From: Micromonospora coxensis | Lineage (GTDB): Bacteria > Actinomycetota > Actinomycetes > Mycobacteriales > Micromonosporaceae | Assembly: GCF_900090295.1 (NCBI RefSeq) | Contig: NZ_LT607753.1 | Coordinates: 3,162,001 to 3,226,000 of the forward strand | DNA: 64,000 nucleotides | Direction of reading: 5' to 3' | In this document: piece after piece, positions 1 through 8,549 of the stretch | Layout: each line of letters opens with the position of its first letter | Position numbering within the stretch: position 1 is the first letter of the stretch | Notes under the pieces: generated by a model | The model's database searches: none | Seen by the model: only the letters and a program-made list of their open reading frames with translations | What the model was told of the DNA's origin: nothing | Translations under genes and position numbers: made by a program

Positions 1-6
1 GAACTG

Positions 7-1140
7 ATGTCGATGCGCTGGCGGGACGCGATGGACCGGGCCCTGTACGGGCCGGGCGGCTTCTTCGTCGCCGGGTCCGGGCCGGCCGCGCACTTCCGCA
101 CCAGCGTGCACGCCTCGCCGGTCCTCGCCTCGGCGCTGCACCGCCTGCTCACCCGGGTCGACGCCACCCTCGACCATCCGGCTCGCCTGGATCTGGTCGA
201 CGTCGGGGCCGGTCGGGGTGAGCTGCTGGTCGCGTTGCTCCGGGCCGTGAGGGCTCCGGCGTCGCCGCCCGCCGGCCCGGGGTCCGCGCCGCCGGTCCCG
301 CTCGCCGACCGGGTACGCCTCGTCGCCGTCGAGAAGGCGCCCCGGCCCGACGACCTTCCCGAGCCGATCGGGTGGACCGACGAGATCCCCGCCGGCATCG
401 TCGGGCTGCTGGTCGCCACCGAGTGGCTGGACAACGTGCCGCTCGACGTGGCCGTGCCCACCCCGGACGGCTGGCGGTACCTGCTGGTCGACCCGGCCAC
501 CGGCGCGGAGACCGTGGGCGACCCGGTCGAGCCGGCCGACCGGGCGTGGCTCGACCGGTGGTGGCCGGTGCCGGCGGACGGCACAGGTGCGCCCGGAGCG
601 ACCGGGCCGGGGCTCCGGGCGGCGGCGGGACCGAGCCCGACCACCCGGAGCCGCCCGGCACCCCCGCCCACGGTCCACGGGAGGGCCGAGATCGGACGGA
701 CCCGCGACGAGGCGTGGGCGGCGGCCGTCGGCCGGATCGACCGGGGGCTGGCGTTGGCCGTGGACTACGGACACCTGAGGGACCAGCGGCCGGTCGGCGG
801 GACGCTGACCGGGTACCGGGGTGGGCGACAGGTGCCGCCGGTGCCGGACGGGTCGTGCGACGTCACCGCGCACGTCGCCCTGGACTCGGTCGCCTCCGCC
901 GGTGCGCGGGTCGCCCGGTGCGCGTACTCGCTGGGGTCGCAGCGGGAGGCGCTGCGGGCGCTCGGGGCCGACGGCGGGCGACCACCGCTCGGCCTGGCCT
1001 CGGTCGACCCCGCCGGGTACGTGCGGGCGCTGGCCGCCGCGTCGGCGGTCGCCGAACTGACCGACCCGGCCGGCCTCGGCGGGCACCACTGGCTCCGGCA
1101 GCCGGTCGGCGTCGCCGCCGATCCCCTCATGGCACGATGA
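7..1140 (+). CDS. MidA/NDUFAF7-type SAM-dependent methyltransferase
   Basis: A 377-residue class I methyltransferase of the MidA (COG1565, NDUFAF7) family. Motif I for S-adenosylmethionine binding is [10 protein letters not shown] near residue 65, and [12 protein letters not shown] near residue 137 matches the family's characteristic ANEFxDxxP motif. In mitochondria NDUFAF7 dimethylates an arginine of NDUFS2, the homologue of NuoD; here the next gene is nuoD, so NuoD is the obvious candidate substrate (inference). A proline/glycine-rich insert lies around residues 185-225. The gene begins 6 bases inside the window, so the true start may lie upstream, or be the second ATG at 13. Its stop lies just before the nuoD start, suggesting co-transcription. 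Confidence 0.8.
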   Translation: MSMRWRDAMDRALYGPGGFFVAGSGPAAHFRTSVHASPVLASALHRLLTRVDATLDHPARLDLVDVGAGRGELLVALLRAVRAPASPPAGPGSAPPVPLADRVRLVAVEKAPRPDDLPEPIGWTDEIPAGIVGLLVATEWLDNVPLDVAVPTPDGWRYLLVDPATGAETVGDPVEPADRAWLDRWWPVPADGTGAPGATGPGLRAAAGPSPTTRSRPAPPPTVHGRAEIGRTRDEAWAAAVGRIDRGLALAVDYGHLRDQRPVGGTLTGYRGGRQVPPVPDGSCDVTAHVALDSVASAGARVARCAYSLGSQREALRALGADGGRPPLGLASVDPAGYVRALAAASAVAELTDPAGLGGHHWLRQPVGVAADPLMAR

Positions 1141-1145
1141 CGGGC

Positions 1146-2306
1146 ATGACCACGGACGTGGGCGACCTCCGCGAACTGACCGTCGGCACCGGCGCGGGCG
1201 GGGAGCAGCTCGGCGCCGACATGGTGCTCAACATCGGCCCGCAGCACCCCTCCACGCACGGTGTGCTCCGGCTGAGGCTGGTGCTCGACGGCGAGCGGGT
1301 GGTCGCCGCCGAGCCGATCGTCGGTTACATGCACCGGGGGGCGGAGAAGCTCTTCGAGGTCCGGGACTACCGGCAGATCATCGTGCTGGCGAACCGGCAC
1401 GACTGGCTGTCCGCCTTCTCCAACGAGTTGGGCGTGGTGCTCGCCGTGGAGCGGCTGATGGGCATGGAGGTGCCCGAGCGGGCCACCTGGCTGCGGATGG
1501 CGCTGGCCGAGCTGAACCGGGTGCTCAACCACCTGATGTTCCTCGGCTCGTACCCGCTGGAGATCGGCGCGATCACGCCCGTCTTCTACGCGTTCCGGGA
1601 ACGGGAGACCATCCAGGCGGTGATGGAGGAGGTCTCCGGCGGCCGGATCCACTACATGTTCAACCGGGTCGGCGGCCTGAAGGAGGAGGTGCCGGCCGGC
1701 TGGACCGGCCGCGCCCGGGCCGCGATCGGCGAGGTGCGCCGGCGGATGCCCGACCTGGACGACCTCATCCGGCGCAACGAGATCTTCCTGGCCCGCACCG
1801 TCGGGGTGGGGGTGCTCACGGCCGCCGACGCCGCCGCGTTCGGCGCGTCCGGCCCGGTCGCCCGGGCCTCCGGCCTCGACCTGGACCTGCGCCGCGACGA
1901 GCCCTACCTGGCGTACGACCAGCTCGACGTGCCGGTGGTCACCCGTACCGCCGGGGACTGCCACGCCCGCTTCGAGGTGCTGCTCGACCAGGTGTACGCC
2001 TCGCTCGACCTCGCCGAGCAGTGCCTGGACCGGGTGGACCGGCTCACCGGGCCGGTCAACACCCGGCTGCCCAAGGTGGTCAAGGCCCCCGAGGGCCACA
2101 CCTACGCCTGGACCGAGAACCCGCTCGGGATCAACGGCTACTACCTGGTGTCCCGGGGCGAGAAGACGCCGTGGCGGCTCAAGCTGCGCACCGCGTCGTA
2201 CGCCAACGTGCAGGCGCTGGCCAGCCTGCTCCCCGGTTGCCTGGTGCCGGACCTGATCGCCATCCTCGGCTCGATGTTCTTCGTGGTCGGCGACATCGAC
2301 AAGTGA
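1146..2306 (+). CDS. nuoD: NADH-quinone oxidoreductase subunit D
   Basis: A 386-residue homologue of the 49-kDa subunit of respiratory complex I, which forms part of the quinone site on the peripheral arm. Visible family signatures are [14 protein letters not shown] (about residues 30-43), [34 protein letters not shown] and the C-terminal [14 protein letters not shown]. The arginine of HGVLRL (residue 42) lies in the segment modified by NDUFAF7 in mammals. An alternative ATG at 1137 overlaps the stop of the methyltransferase gene as ATGA; I prefer 1146 because [11 protein letters not shown] is the start I recall from Micromonosporaceae relatives. No other nuo gene follows; what lies upstream of the window is unknown, so this could be a stray second copy or the end of a nuo cluster. 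Confidence 0.9.
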   Translation: MTTDVGDLRELTVGTGAGGEQLGADMVLNIGPQHPSTHGVLRLRLVLDGERVVAAEPIVGYMHRGAEKLFEVRDYRQIIVLANRHDWLSAFSNELGVVLAVERLMGMEVPERATWLRMALAELNRVLNHLMFLGSYPLEIGAITPVFYAFRERETIQAVMEEVSGGRIHYMFNRVGGLKEEVPAGWTGRARAAIGEVRRRMPDLDDLIRRNEIFLARTVGVGVLTAADAAAFGASGPVARASGLDLDLRRDEPYLAYDQLDVPVVTRTAGDCHARFEVLLDQVYASLDLAEQCLDRVDRLTGPVNTRLPKVVKAPEGHTYAWTENPLGINGYYLVSRGEKTPWRLKLRTASYANVQALASLLPGCLVPDLIAILGSMFFVVGDIDK

Positions 2307-2361
2307 CCCGTCCCGCCCGTGCGGCGGTCGGGTCGCCGGCCGGTGCGGCGGGGCGGGCAGG

Positions 2362-3783
2362 TCAGCGCCAGCGGCCGCCGGCGCGCGGGGCCTCGTCCTG
2401 CGGCGGGTAGCCGTACCCCTCACCGCCACCCCACCGCTGGCGGTCCGACGACTCCGGCTCGGGCGCCCGCCACGCGTCGACCGGCTCCCGCGGCGCGGGT
2501 GGCCGCCACTGCCCGGCCGGCTGCTGCGGGCTCCACTGCTCCTCGGCGGGCTGCCAGCCGGCCGCCGACGTCCGCCACTCCTGCGGCACGGGCACCCCGC
2601 CCTGCGGCAGCGCCGGCCGGTCCTCCGGCTCGGTCCAGCCGCCGCCGTACCGGTCGCCCGACTGGCGCGGCTCGTCCTGGCGCACCGACGCCCAACGGTC
2701 CTGCATCCGGAACTCCGCGCCGTCGGCGTGCACCTCGGCCCGCCGCTCCCCGACCCGCACCTCGCGGGCGCGCCCGTCCTCGCGTACCTGGGCCCACCGG
2801 TCCCCGACCCGCACCCCGGACCAGCCCTCGTCCGCCGAGTACGACCCACCGGCCCAGGAACCGTCGGCGCGGTCGTCGGACCGCCCGTCCCAGGACCGCT
2901 CCTCCGGCCACGACCGCTCCTCGGCCGGCCCGCCCGACCAGGCCCGCTCGTCGCGCTGGCCGGCCCAGGGTCGCTCGTCACGCTGGCCCGCCCGGGCGTG
3001 GTCCGGCTCGGGCGCGTTCCACGACGGCTCCTCGCCGGCCGGCGACCAGCGGCCGGTGTACCCGCCGTAGCTGCCGGCGACCCCCGGATCGGCGCCGTCG
3101 ACGACGGTGTGCCGGGTGGTCACGTGCACCGTCTCGGTGTGCCGCACCACCGGGCGGCCCCCGGGGTCGGGGGCGGCCGCCCGGGCCGAGCCGTACACAT
3201 TGGCCTGGCCTGCGGCGGGACGGTCGGTGGCGTACCGGCTGCCGGCCGGCTCGTCGTCCCGGTCGGCGGTCGCCCGACCCCAGGCCGGGCTCTCCTCGGC
3301 GGCGCGACGCCGTCCGCCCGCCGCGTCGTCGTGGGGCTCCGGGGCCGGCACCCGCGCGCGGCCGGCGCCGGCCGGCTCCTCCACCCCGGTCAGCCCGGCG
3401 GCGGCGGCGATCCCGGCAGCGGCGGCGTCGAGCCGACGACGCAACGCCGAGACCTGGTCGTCGACCCGCTGTGCGTGGTCGAGCGCCTGGTTGCCGCGCT
3501 GGGCGGCGGCCACGATCTCGGAACGCAACTCCCGGCGCAGCTGCTCCAGCTCGTCGAGGAACTCCTCGCTGCGCGCCGGACCACCCGAGTCGTTGCGCAG
3601 CGCGATCGACAGGCCGATCAGGACCACGGCCATGATGGCCAGCACGGCGGCGAACCGCAGCGGGCCGTTGCCGTCGGCGACCAGCAGGATCAGCGCCGCG
3701 ATCGGCGCGATCGCCACGCCGATCCAGAACAGGACGGTCAGCAGCTGGGGGTTGCGCTGCTCGGGGAGAGCCGGGGCGGGCAT
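2362..3783 (-). CDS. membrane-anchored coiled-coil protein with a repetitive hydrophilic tail
   Basis: I do not recognise a named family for this 473-residue protein. The N-terminus has two hydrophobic helices (about residues 13-34 and 39-58) followed by a predicted coiled coil with heptad-like LDELEQLRRELRSEI and a second segment RVDDQVSALRRRLDAA. The rest is long, acidic/basic, and rich in W, G, Q, P and R, with internally repeated phrases such as AGQRDER, EERSW and VRxGxRxAxVxxDG (two or more imperfect copies). The start ATG at 3783 was chosen because hydrophobic sequence begins soon after it; the frame stays open upstream without recognisable content. The gene converges on nuoD with a short gap. 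A structural or envelope-associated role is possible but unproven. Confidence 0.7.
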   Translation of the reverse strand: MPAPALPEQRNPQLLTVLFWIGVAIAPIAALILLVADGNGPLRFAAVLAIMAVVLIGLSIALRNDSGGPARSEEFLDELEQLRRELRSEIVAAAQRGNQALDHAQRVDDQVSALRRRLDAAAAGIAAAAGLTGVEEPAGAGRARVPAPEPHDDAAGGRRRAAEESPAWGRATADRDDEPAGSRYATDRPAAGQANVYGSARAAAPDPGGRPVVRHTETVHVTTRHTVVDGADPGVAGSYGGYTGRWSPAGEEPSWNAPEPDHARAGQRDERPWAGQRDERAWSGGPAEERSWPEERSWDGRSDDRADGSWAGGSYSADEGWSGVRVGDRWAQVREDGRAREVRVGERRAEVHADGAEFRMQDRWASVRQDEPRQSGDRYGGGWTEPEDRPALPQGGVPVPQEWRTSAAGWQPAEEQWSPQQPAGQWRPPAPREPVDAWRAPEPESSDRQRWGGGEGYGYPPQDEAPRAGGRWR

Positions 3784-3920
3784 GGGTGTGGAGCCTACCG
3801 ACAGATGCCCTGGCTGGGAACGGTCCCGACAGCCGGAATCCCCGGTCAGGGGTGGCGCCCGCTGCACCGCGCCACCCCTGACGCGCAGGTGGGCGGCAGG
3901 GCGCGACGGGTGACGGCGCC

Positions 3921-3951
3921 CGGGCGCGGCCGTACGGACCGGCCGCGCCCG
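3921..3951 (-). terminator. intrinsic-type hairpin after the binding-protein gene
   Basis: A perfect 12-bp inverted repeat CGGGCGCGGCCG (3921-3932) and CGGCCGCGCCCG (3940-3951) with a 7-nt loop starts 9 bases beyond the stop codon of the minus-strand osmoprotectant binding-protein gene. There is no clear U-tract, which is usual for actinobacterial terminators. Confidence 0.65.
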
Positions 3952-3959
3952 GGGACGGG

Positions 3960-4964
3960 TCAGCTCGTGGCGAGCGCGCCGTCGGAGGAGAAGACCAGGC
4001 CGACGCTGGCGCTGCCGGTCTTCAGCGCGTTCTTGGTCTGCGGACCGCCGGCGTCCAGCGAGCTGAACGAGCCGGCCTTGAAGTCGTAGACCTGCACCAG
4101 GCCGGCCTGGCACTTGGGGCGCTGCGGGCACTCCGGCGGACCGGCCAGCACCGTCGCCTGGCCGGAGCACTTCGCGGCCAGGTCGGAGAGGGTCTTCAGG
4201 CCGTACTTGTCGGCGAAGGCCTTGGTGACGGCGAAGGCGTTCTGGTCCTGGGCGGCGGCGGGAGCGCCGAAGACGATGCCGGCCTTGTCCCCGGCGGCCT
4301 TCAACGCGGTGACGGTCTTGTCCAGGTCGGGCGAGGACACCGGGGTGGCGTCCTTGCCGTTGGCCTTGGTGTTGAGGAACTCGGCCATGGTCGCCGCGTA
4401 CTCGGGGACGACCTGGATCTCGCCCTTCTCCAGCGCCGGCTCGTAGAGCTCCCGGTTGCCGATCTGCTGCACCTTGACCTGGTACCCGGCCGCGGTGAGG
4501 GCGATGTTGTACAGCTCGGCCAACGTCTGGCTCTCGGAGAAGTTGCCGGCGCCCACGACGATCGGGCCACCGGGGCCCTTGGCGATGCCGGTGGTGAGGC
4601 CGTTGGCCGAGGCGAACTCCTCGGCGGCGGCCTTCGGGGTCTTGCGGTCGACGTCGACGGCCTTGTTGAGCGCGATCAGCTTCGGCGTGTCCAGCGCCGC
4701 GGAGACCTTGTCCAGTGCGGCGATGAGCTGCGGGTTCGCCGCCTTGGCGTTGACCGCGGGGATGATGTTGTCGGTGTTCTGGAGCTTCTTGTCGTCGTCG
4801 AGGACGACCAGTTGGTCACCCGCGACCGGGGCGCAGCCCGCCCCGGCGGCGCCCGGCTCGGGCGCGTCCGTGCCGGAGGAACCGGCGTCCCCACAGCCGG
4901 TGAGCAGCCCGGCCACCGTGAGGGCGCCGACCGCGCCGACCGCCACCCGTGTCCGTACGCGCAT
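3960..4964 (-). CDS. osmoprotectant ABC transporter substrate-binding lipoprotein, circularly permuted
   Basis: A 334-residue lipoprotein (lipobox LLTGC, Cys24) of the glycine betaine/choline OpuAC-type family; it should bind a quaternary-ammonium osmolyte outside the membrane and feed the permeases encoded downstream. The order of segments is unusual. QLVVLDDDKKLQNTDNIIPAV through NKAVDVDRKTPKAAAEEF, normally the C-terminal end of this family, occupies residues about 49-120. The normal N-terminal beginning IVVGAGNFSESQTLAELY follows at about 132. The protein ends at VGLVFSSDGALATS, exactly where LVVLDDDK would normally continue. A GGGAGG ribosome binding site lies about 10 bases before ATG 4964. 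Confidence is high for the family and moderate for the permutation until aligned. Confidence 0.88.
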   Translation of the reverse strand: MRVRTRVAVGAVGALTVAGLLTGCGDAGSSGTDAPEPGAAGAGCAPVAGDQLVVLDDDKKLQNTDNIIPAVNAKAANPQLIAALDKVSAALDTPKLIALNKAVDVDRKTPKAAAEEFASANGLTTGIAKGPGGPIVVGAGNFSESQTLAELYNIALTAAGYQVKVQQIGNRELYEPALEKGEIQVVPEYAATMAEFLNTKANGKDATPVSSPDLDKTVTALKAAGDKAGIVFGAPAAAQDQNAFAVTKAFADKYGLKTLSDLAAKCSGQATVLAGPPECPQRPKCQAGLVQVYDFKAGSFSSLDAGGPQTKNALKTGSASVGLVFSSDGALATS

Positions 4965-5123
4965 GTGTTGCCCGCCTCCCGTGTCCCGGCGCGGCCCTCC
5001 CGGGGCCGGCCGCGTGTCCGACGGGCGATCCGGTCGGGCCGCCCGCGAGGTCCAGCCAATATCCTCCGGCTCCGACCGACAAACCCGAACCGGATTTCGT
5101 CACCGGTTCGTCACCTCGGGCGA

Positions 5124-5846
5124 TCAGGCGCCCGCCGTGGCGTCCGCCGCCCGCCGGTTCGCCGCCCGCCGGGCCCGCCGCAGCGGGCGCGGGGTGACCA
5201 CCCGCTCGACCAGCGCGAGGATCCCCTCGACCAGCAGGGCCAGCCCGGCGACCAGCAGGCCCCCGGCGATGATCTGCCCGCCGCCGGCCGCGATGTCCAG
5301 CCCGAAGCCGGCCCGGATGATCTGCCCGAGGCCGCCGCCGTTGACGAACGAGGCGAGCGCGGCGGTCGCCACCACCTGCACCGTGGCGGTCCGGAAGCCG
5401 GCGGCCAGGTACGGCACGGCGAGCGGCAGCTCCACCCGGCGCAGCACCTGCCCGCCCGACAGCCCCATCCCCCGGGCCGCGTCCCGGGCCTCCGGGTCGG
5501 CCTGCCGCACCCCCGTGTACGCGTTGGCCAGCAGCGGCGGCACCGCGAACACCGCCAGCGCCACCACCACCGCCGGCCGGCCGAAGCCGAGGAAGGTCAG
5601 CGGCAGGATGGTCAGCAGCGCCAGGGTGGGGATCGCGAGGCTGACGTTGGAGACCAGCAGCACCAGGCCGCCGCCGCGCCCGGTGTGCCCGAGCCAGAGC
5701 CCGACCGGCCAGGCCACCAGGCAGCCGAGCAGCACCGCGGCGGCGGACATGCTCAGGTGCTCGCCGAGCCGGTCCAGGATCCCGCCCGGGTTGGTCCAGT
5801 TGAGCGGGTCGTTGAGCCAGACCACGGCCTGCTGCACCGGGTTCAT
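5124..5846 (-). CDS. osmoprotectant ABC transporter permease
   Basis: A 240-residue inner-membrane permease of the ProW/OpuBB type, with about six hydrophobic helices and the cytoplasmic coupling-helix motif EARDAARGMGLSGGQVLRRVELPLAVPYLAAG (quoted in part: EARDAARGMGLSGG), which docks on the ATPase. It starts with MNPVQQAVVWLNDPLNW. It is one of two permease genes lying upstream of the binding-protein gene on the same strand; the 159-base gap to that gene leaves room for a second promoter. The C-terminus is basic and Ala/Arg-rich. Substrate specificity (betaine, choline or another osmolyte) cannot be read from the permease. Confidence 0.88.
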   Translation of the reverse strand: MNPVQQAVVWLNDPLNWTNPGGILDRLGEHLSMSAAAVLLGCLVAWPVGLWLGHTGRGGGLVLLVSNVSLAIPTLALLTILPLTFLGFGRPAVVVALAVFAVPPLLANAYTGVRQADPEARDAARGMGLSGGQVLRRVELPLAVPYLAAGFRTATVQVVATAALASFVNGGGLGQIIRAGFGLDIAAGGGQIIAGGLLVAGLALLVEGILALVERVVTPRPLRRARRAANRRAADATAGA

Positions 5847-5910
5847 CGCGTCCGCCTCCCCGCCGCGTCGGCGTCCGTCGCGCCCGTGCCCGTCACCGCG
5901 CCCCTGGCGC

Positions 5911-6597
5911 TCATCCGGTCCGGCTCCGCAGCCACGGCGTCAGCAGCCGGCCGATCCCGGCGAGGACCAGGTCCAGCACCAGGGCGAGCAGGACGCAGAG
6001 CAGCGTCCCGGTCATGATCTGCGCCTTGTAGAAGTTGTTCTGGAAACCGGCGAAGATGAGCTGCCCCAGCCCGCCCCGGCCGACCACCACCCCGACGGTG
6101 ACCAGGGCGACCGTGGAGACCGTGGCGAGGCGTACCCCGGTGAGGATGCCGGGCAGGGCCAGCGGCAGGTCCACCCGGAACAGTCGGGCCCACCGGCCGT
6201 ACCCCATCCCCTCGGCCGCGTCGCGTACCTCGGGCGGCACCTGGTTCAGCCCCGCCACCGCGTTGCGCACGATCACCAGCAGCGCGTACAGCACCACGAC
6301 GGTGAGCACGGTGACCGCGCCGATGCCCAGGTACGGGGCGAGGAAGGCGAACAGCGCCAGCGACGGGACCGTGTACAGCACCCCGGTGAGTGCGAGAATC
6401 GGGCCGGCGAGGCCGCGGTACCAGTACGCGGCCACCGCCAGCGGCAACGCCACCAGGGCGGCGATCAGCACCGCCCGGCCGGTCAGCGAGGCGTGCTCCC
6501 GCAGCGCCGCCAGGATCGTGTCAGAGTTGTCCCGCACGTACTGCCAGGAGAACCAGGGGTTGCCCGGCTCGGCCCGGAGACTCAGGTGGAAGGACAC
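5911..6597 (-). CDS. osmoprotectant ABC transporter permease
   Basis: A 228-residue ProW/OpuBB-type permease with about six membrane helices. The coupling motif PEVRDAAEGMGYGRWARLFR near residue 130 and GRGGLGQLIFAGFQNN near 178 are typical of the family. It starts at a GTG at 6597, and only 2 bases separate this start from the GTG start of the divergent ATPase gene, so each gene's promoter must lie within the other's coding sequence or the true starts differ. It presumably forms a heterodimeric channel with the permease encoded at 5124-5846, 64 bases downstream. Confidence 0.87.
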   Translation of the reverse strand: MSFHLSLRAEPGNPWFSWQYVRDNSDTILAALREHASLTGRAVLIAALVALPLAVAAYWYRGLAGPILALTGVLYTVPSLALFAFLAPYLGIGAVTVLTVVVLYALLVIVRNAVAGLNQVPPEVRDAAEGMGYGRWARLFRVDLPLALPGILTGVRLATVSTVALVTVGVVVGRGGLGQLIFAGFQNNFYKAQIMTGTLLCVLLALVLDLVLAGIGRLLTPWLRSRTG

Positions 6598-6599
6598 AC

Positions 6600-7592
6600 G
6601 TGGACGTTACCCCGGGGGGCGCCGGCGACGCCGGACACCGCGCGGCATCGATCACCCTCGACGGCATCCGGAAGCGCTACCCGGACGGAACCGAGGCCGT
6701 ACGGGAGCTGAGCCTGGAGGTGAAGGCCGGCGAGCTGGTGGTGCTGATCGGCCCGTCCGGCTGCGGCAAGTCCACTGTGCTGCGCATGGTGAACCGGCTG
6801 ATCGAGCCGACCGGCGGCCGGATCCTGCTCGGCGACGAGGACATCACCCGGGTCGACCCGGTACGGCTGCGCCGCCGGATCGGCTACGTCATCCAGAACG
6901 TGGGCCTCTTCCCGCACCAGACGGTGAGCGCCAACGTGGGCACCGTGCCCCGGCTGCTCGGCTGGCCGAAGGAGCGGATCCGCCGGCGCACCGGCGAGCT
7001 GCTGGAACTGGTCGGTCTGGACCCGGCCCAGTTCGGCCGGCGCTACCCGCACGAGCTGTCCGGCGGGCAGCGGCAGCGGGTCGGGGTGGCCCGGGCGCTC
7101 GCCGCCGACCCGGTGGTGCTGCTGATGGACGAGCCGTTCTCGGCGGTCGACCCGATCGTCCGGACCCGGTTGCAGGAGGAGTTCCTCCGCCTCCAGGCCG
7201 AGGTCCGCAAGACCATCGTGCTGGTCACCCACGACCTCGACGAGGCGGTCCGGCTCGGCGACCGGATCGCGGTGCTCTCCGAGGGCGGCCGGCTGGAGCA
7301 GTACGACTCCCCTGGGGCCCTGCTCGGCGCGCCCGCCTCGCCGTTCGTCCGCGAGTTCGTCGGCGCCGACCGGGGCGTCCGCCGGCTCGCGGTCACCCCG
7401 GTGCCCCGGGACGCGCTCGCCCCGGTCCCGCCGGACCGGACCGGCCTGCCCACCGTGGCGCTGGGCGGCTCGGCGTACGACGCGCTGGCCGCGATGCTCA
7501 CCGCCGGCACGGACGCGGTTCTGGTGACCGTGGACGGCGAGCCGGTCGGCGCCCTCGACCGGACCGGGGCGCTGGAGCTGAGCCGGGCCTGA
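6600..7592 (+). CDS. osmoprotectant ABC transporter ATP-binding protein
   Basis: A 330-residue ABC ATPase with all nucleotide-binding motifs: Walker A GPSGCGKST, Q-loop VIQNVGLFPHQT, signature LSGGQRQRVGVARAL, Walker B VVLLMDEPF and H-loop VTHD. After about residue 240 comes a shortened regulatory segment; AYDALAAMLTAGTDAVLV near the C-terminus resembles a single CBS motif, where OpuA-type ATPases that sense ionic strength normally have two. The GTG at 6600 is preceded by AGGTGGAAGG at a good distance, which fixes the start. It is transcribed away from its permease and binding-protein partners, an unusual split for an operon of this type. Confidence 0.9.
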   Translation: MDVTPGGAGDAGHRAASITLDGIRKRYPDGTEAVRELSLEVKAGELVVLIGPSGCGKSTVLRMVNRLIEPTGGRILLGDEDITRVDPVRLRRRIGYVIQNVGLFPHQTVSANVGTVPRLLGWPKERIRRRTGELLELVGLDPAQFGRRYPHELSGGQRQRVGVARALAADPVVLLMDEPFSAVDPIVRTRLQEEFLRLQAEVRKTIVLVTHDLDEAVRLGDRIAVLSEGGRLEQYDSPGALLGAPASPFVREFVGADRGVRRLAVTPVPRDALAPVPPDRTGLPTVALGGSAYDALAAMLTAGTDAVLVTVDGEPVGALDRTGALELSRA

Positions 7593-7630
7593 ACCCGGGC
7601 CCCGCGTCGGGTCGGCCTACCGGCCGGGGC

Positions 7631-8131
7631 TCAGGCCCGGCCGCCGAGGCTGGCCAGGCCGATGATCCAGCCGGCGAAGAAGCCGTACGTGGCCCCGGTG
7701 CCGGTGGTCTCGAAGTCGGCGAGCAGGGTGCCGCCGGAGGTCAGCAGCGCCGCCAACAGGGTGGCCACCCCGCCGGCCAGCACGTACGCGGCCCAGCCGG
7801 AGAAGAACTGGCTCAGCGAGCCCTGCACCCGGGCCACCTGCGAGGCGGGCAGCAGGTAGAGGAAGGTCACCGCGAACACCAGCAGCAGGACGGCCCGCGC
7901 GTCGGTGGCGAGCAGGCTCTGCTCCGGGTCGGTCGACTCCAGCCGCCAGGCCGGCCACGCCAGCAGCCGCAGGAACCAGCCGCCGGCCGAGTTCGGGTCG
8001 GTGTTGCCCTCGGCCCAGTCGACGTACCACGGGCTGCCGCACACCACGACCAGGATCAGCGTGGCGAGGGCGCCCGTGCCGGCGGCGGTGCCGTACCCCC
8101 GGACGGTCGAGGAGCGGTTGGTGAGGGCCAT
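7631..8131 (-). CDS. integral membrane protein, hypothetical
   Basis: A 166-residue protein with about four hydrophobic helices: near residues 13-33, 73-92, 102-124 and the glycine-rich C-terminal TYGFFAGWIIGLASLGGRA. The loop after helix 1 carries CGSPWYVDWAEGN, and a second loop contains LESTDPEQSLLATDARAV. I recognise no functional family; it resembles small actinobacterial membrane proteins of unknown role. The start ATG at 8131 gives MALTNRSSTVRGYG immediately before helix 1. It converges on the ABC ATPase gene and stands alone, with 62 bases to the next gene upstream. Confidence 0.65.
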   Translation of the reverse strand: MALTNRSSTVRGYGTAAGTGALATLILVVVCGSPWYVDWAEGNTDPNSAGGWFLRLLAWPAWRLESTDPEQSLLATDARAVLLLVFAVTFLYLLPASQVARVQGSLSQFFSGWAAYVLAGGVATLLAALLTSGGTLLADFETTGTGATYGFFAGWIIGLASLGGRA

Positions 8132-8193
8132 GCGGCGGGAAGTTCCCGAGCCGCCCGGGCGGGCAAACCTCCGCCAACCGGCGGTACGACCGT

Positions 8194-8499
8194 TCAGTGC
8201 TTCATCAGGTAGTCGATGAACGCGGCCCGCAGCAGCGGCGCCGACTCCTCGTAGCCGTGCCCGGTCAGCTCCCGCCACAGCGCGGCGGCCTCGTCGATGG
8301 TCGGCCCGACCGAGTTGGGCGCCCCGTCCAGGGCGGCGGCCTCGTCGGCGTTGGGCAGGTGCCGCAGCACCGACCAGAAGAAGCCCACGTCACGCCGCTC
8401 CCTGGCCAGCACGAACGCCCGCTCCCGCAACTCCTCGGTGGAGAGCGCGTCGAGCTCGTCGAAGGTGCGGCCGGTGCCGGCGGAAGGAGTCTCGGTCAT
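8194..8499 (-). CDS. small conserved acidic protein, hypothetical
   Basis: A 101-residue soluble protein, MTETPSAGTGRTFDELDALS onward, rich in Glu, Leu and Ala and probably all helical, with a central RERRDVGFFWSVLRHLPNAD. It has no membrane segment or known catalytic motif. Short proteins of this kind are common in actinobacteria without an assigned function. The start ATG at 8499 was chosen because the frame upstream is a non-homologous arginine-rich run typical of shadow frames in this GC-rich DNA. Confidence 0.65.
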   Translation of the reverse strand: MTETPSAGTGRTFDELDALSTEELRERAFVLARERRDVGFFWSVLRHLPNADEAAALDGAPNSVGPTIDEAAALWRELTGHGYEESAPLLRAAFIDYLMKH

Positions 8500-8549
8500 G
8501 CCCGCGAGCCTAACCGGCGAGATCACCGGCGGCGCGTCGGACGCGACGC

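Noticed and set aside
2305..2334. A terminator between nuoD and the coiled-coil gene
   Set aside because: GACCCG/CGGGTC can pair at 2305-2310/2329-2334, but the stem is only 6 bp with a poorly paired interior; not convincing.
765..2981. A minus-strand open frame opposite nuoD
   Set aside because: The plus strand encodes a complete NuoD with family motifs; the antisense translation is featureless.
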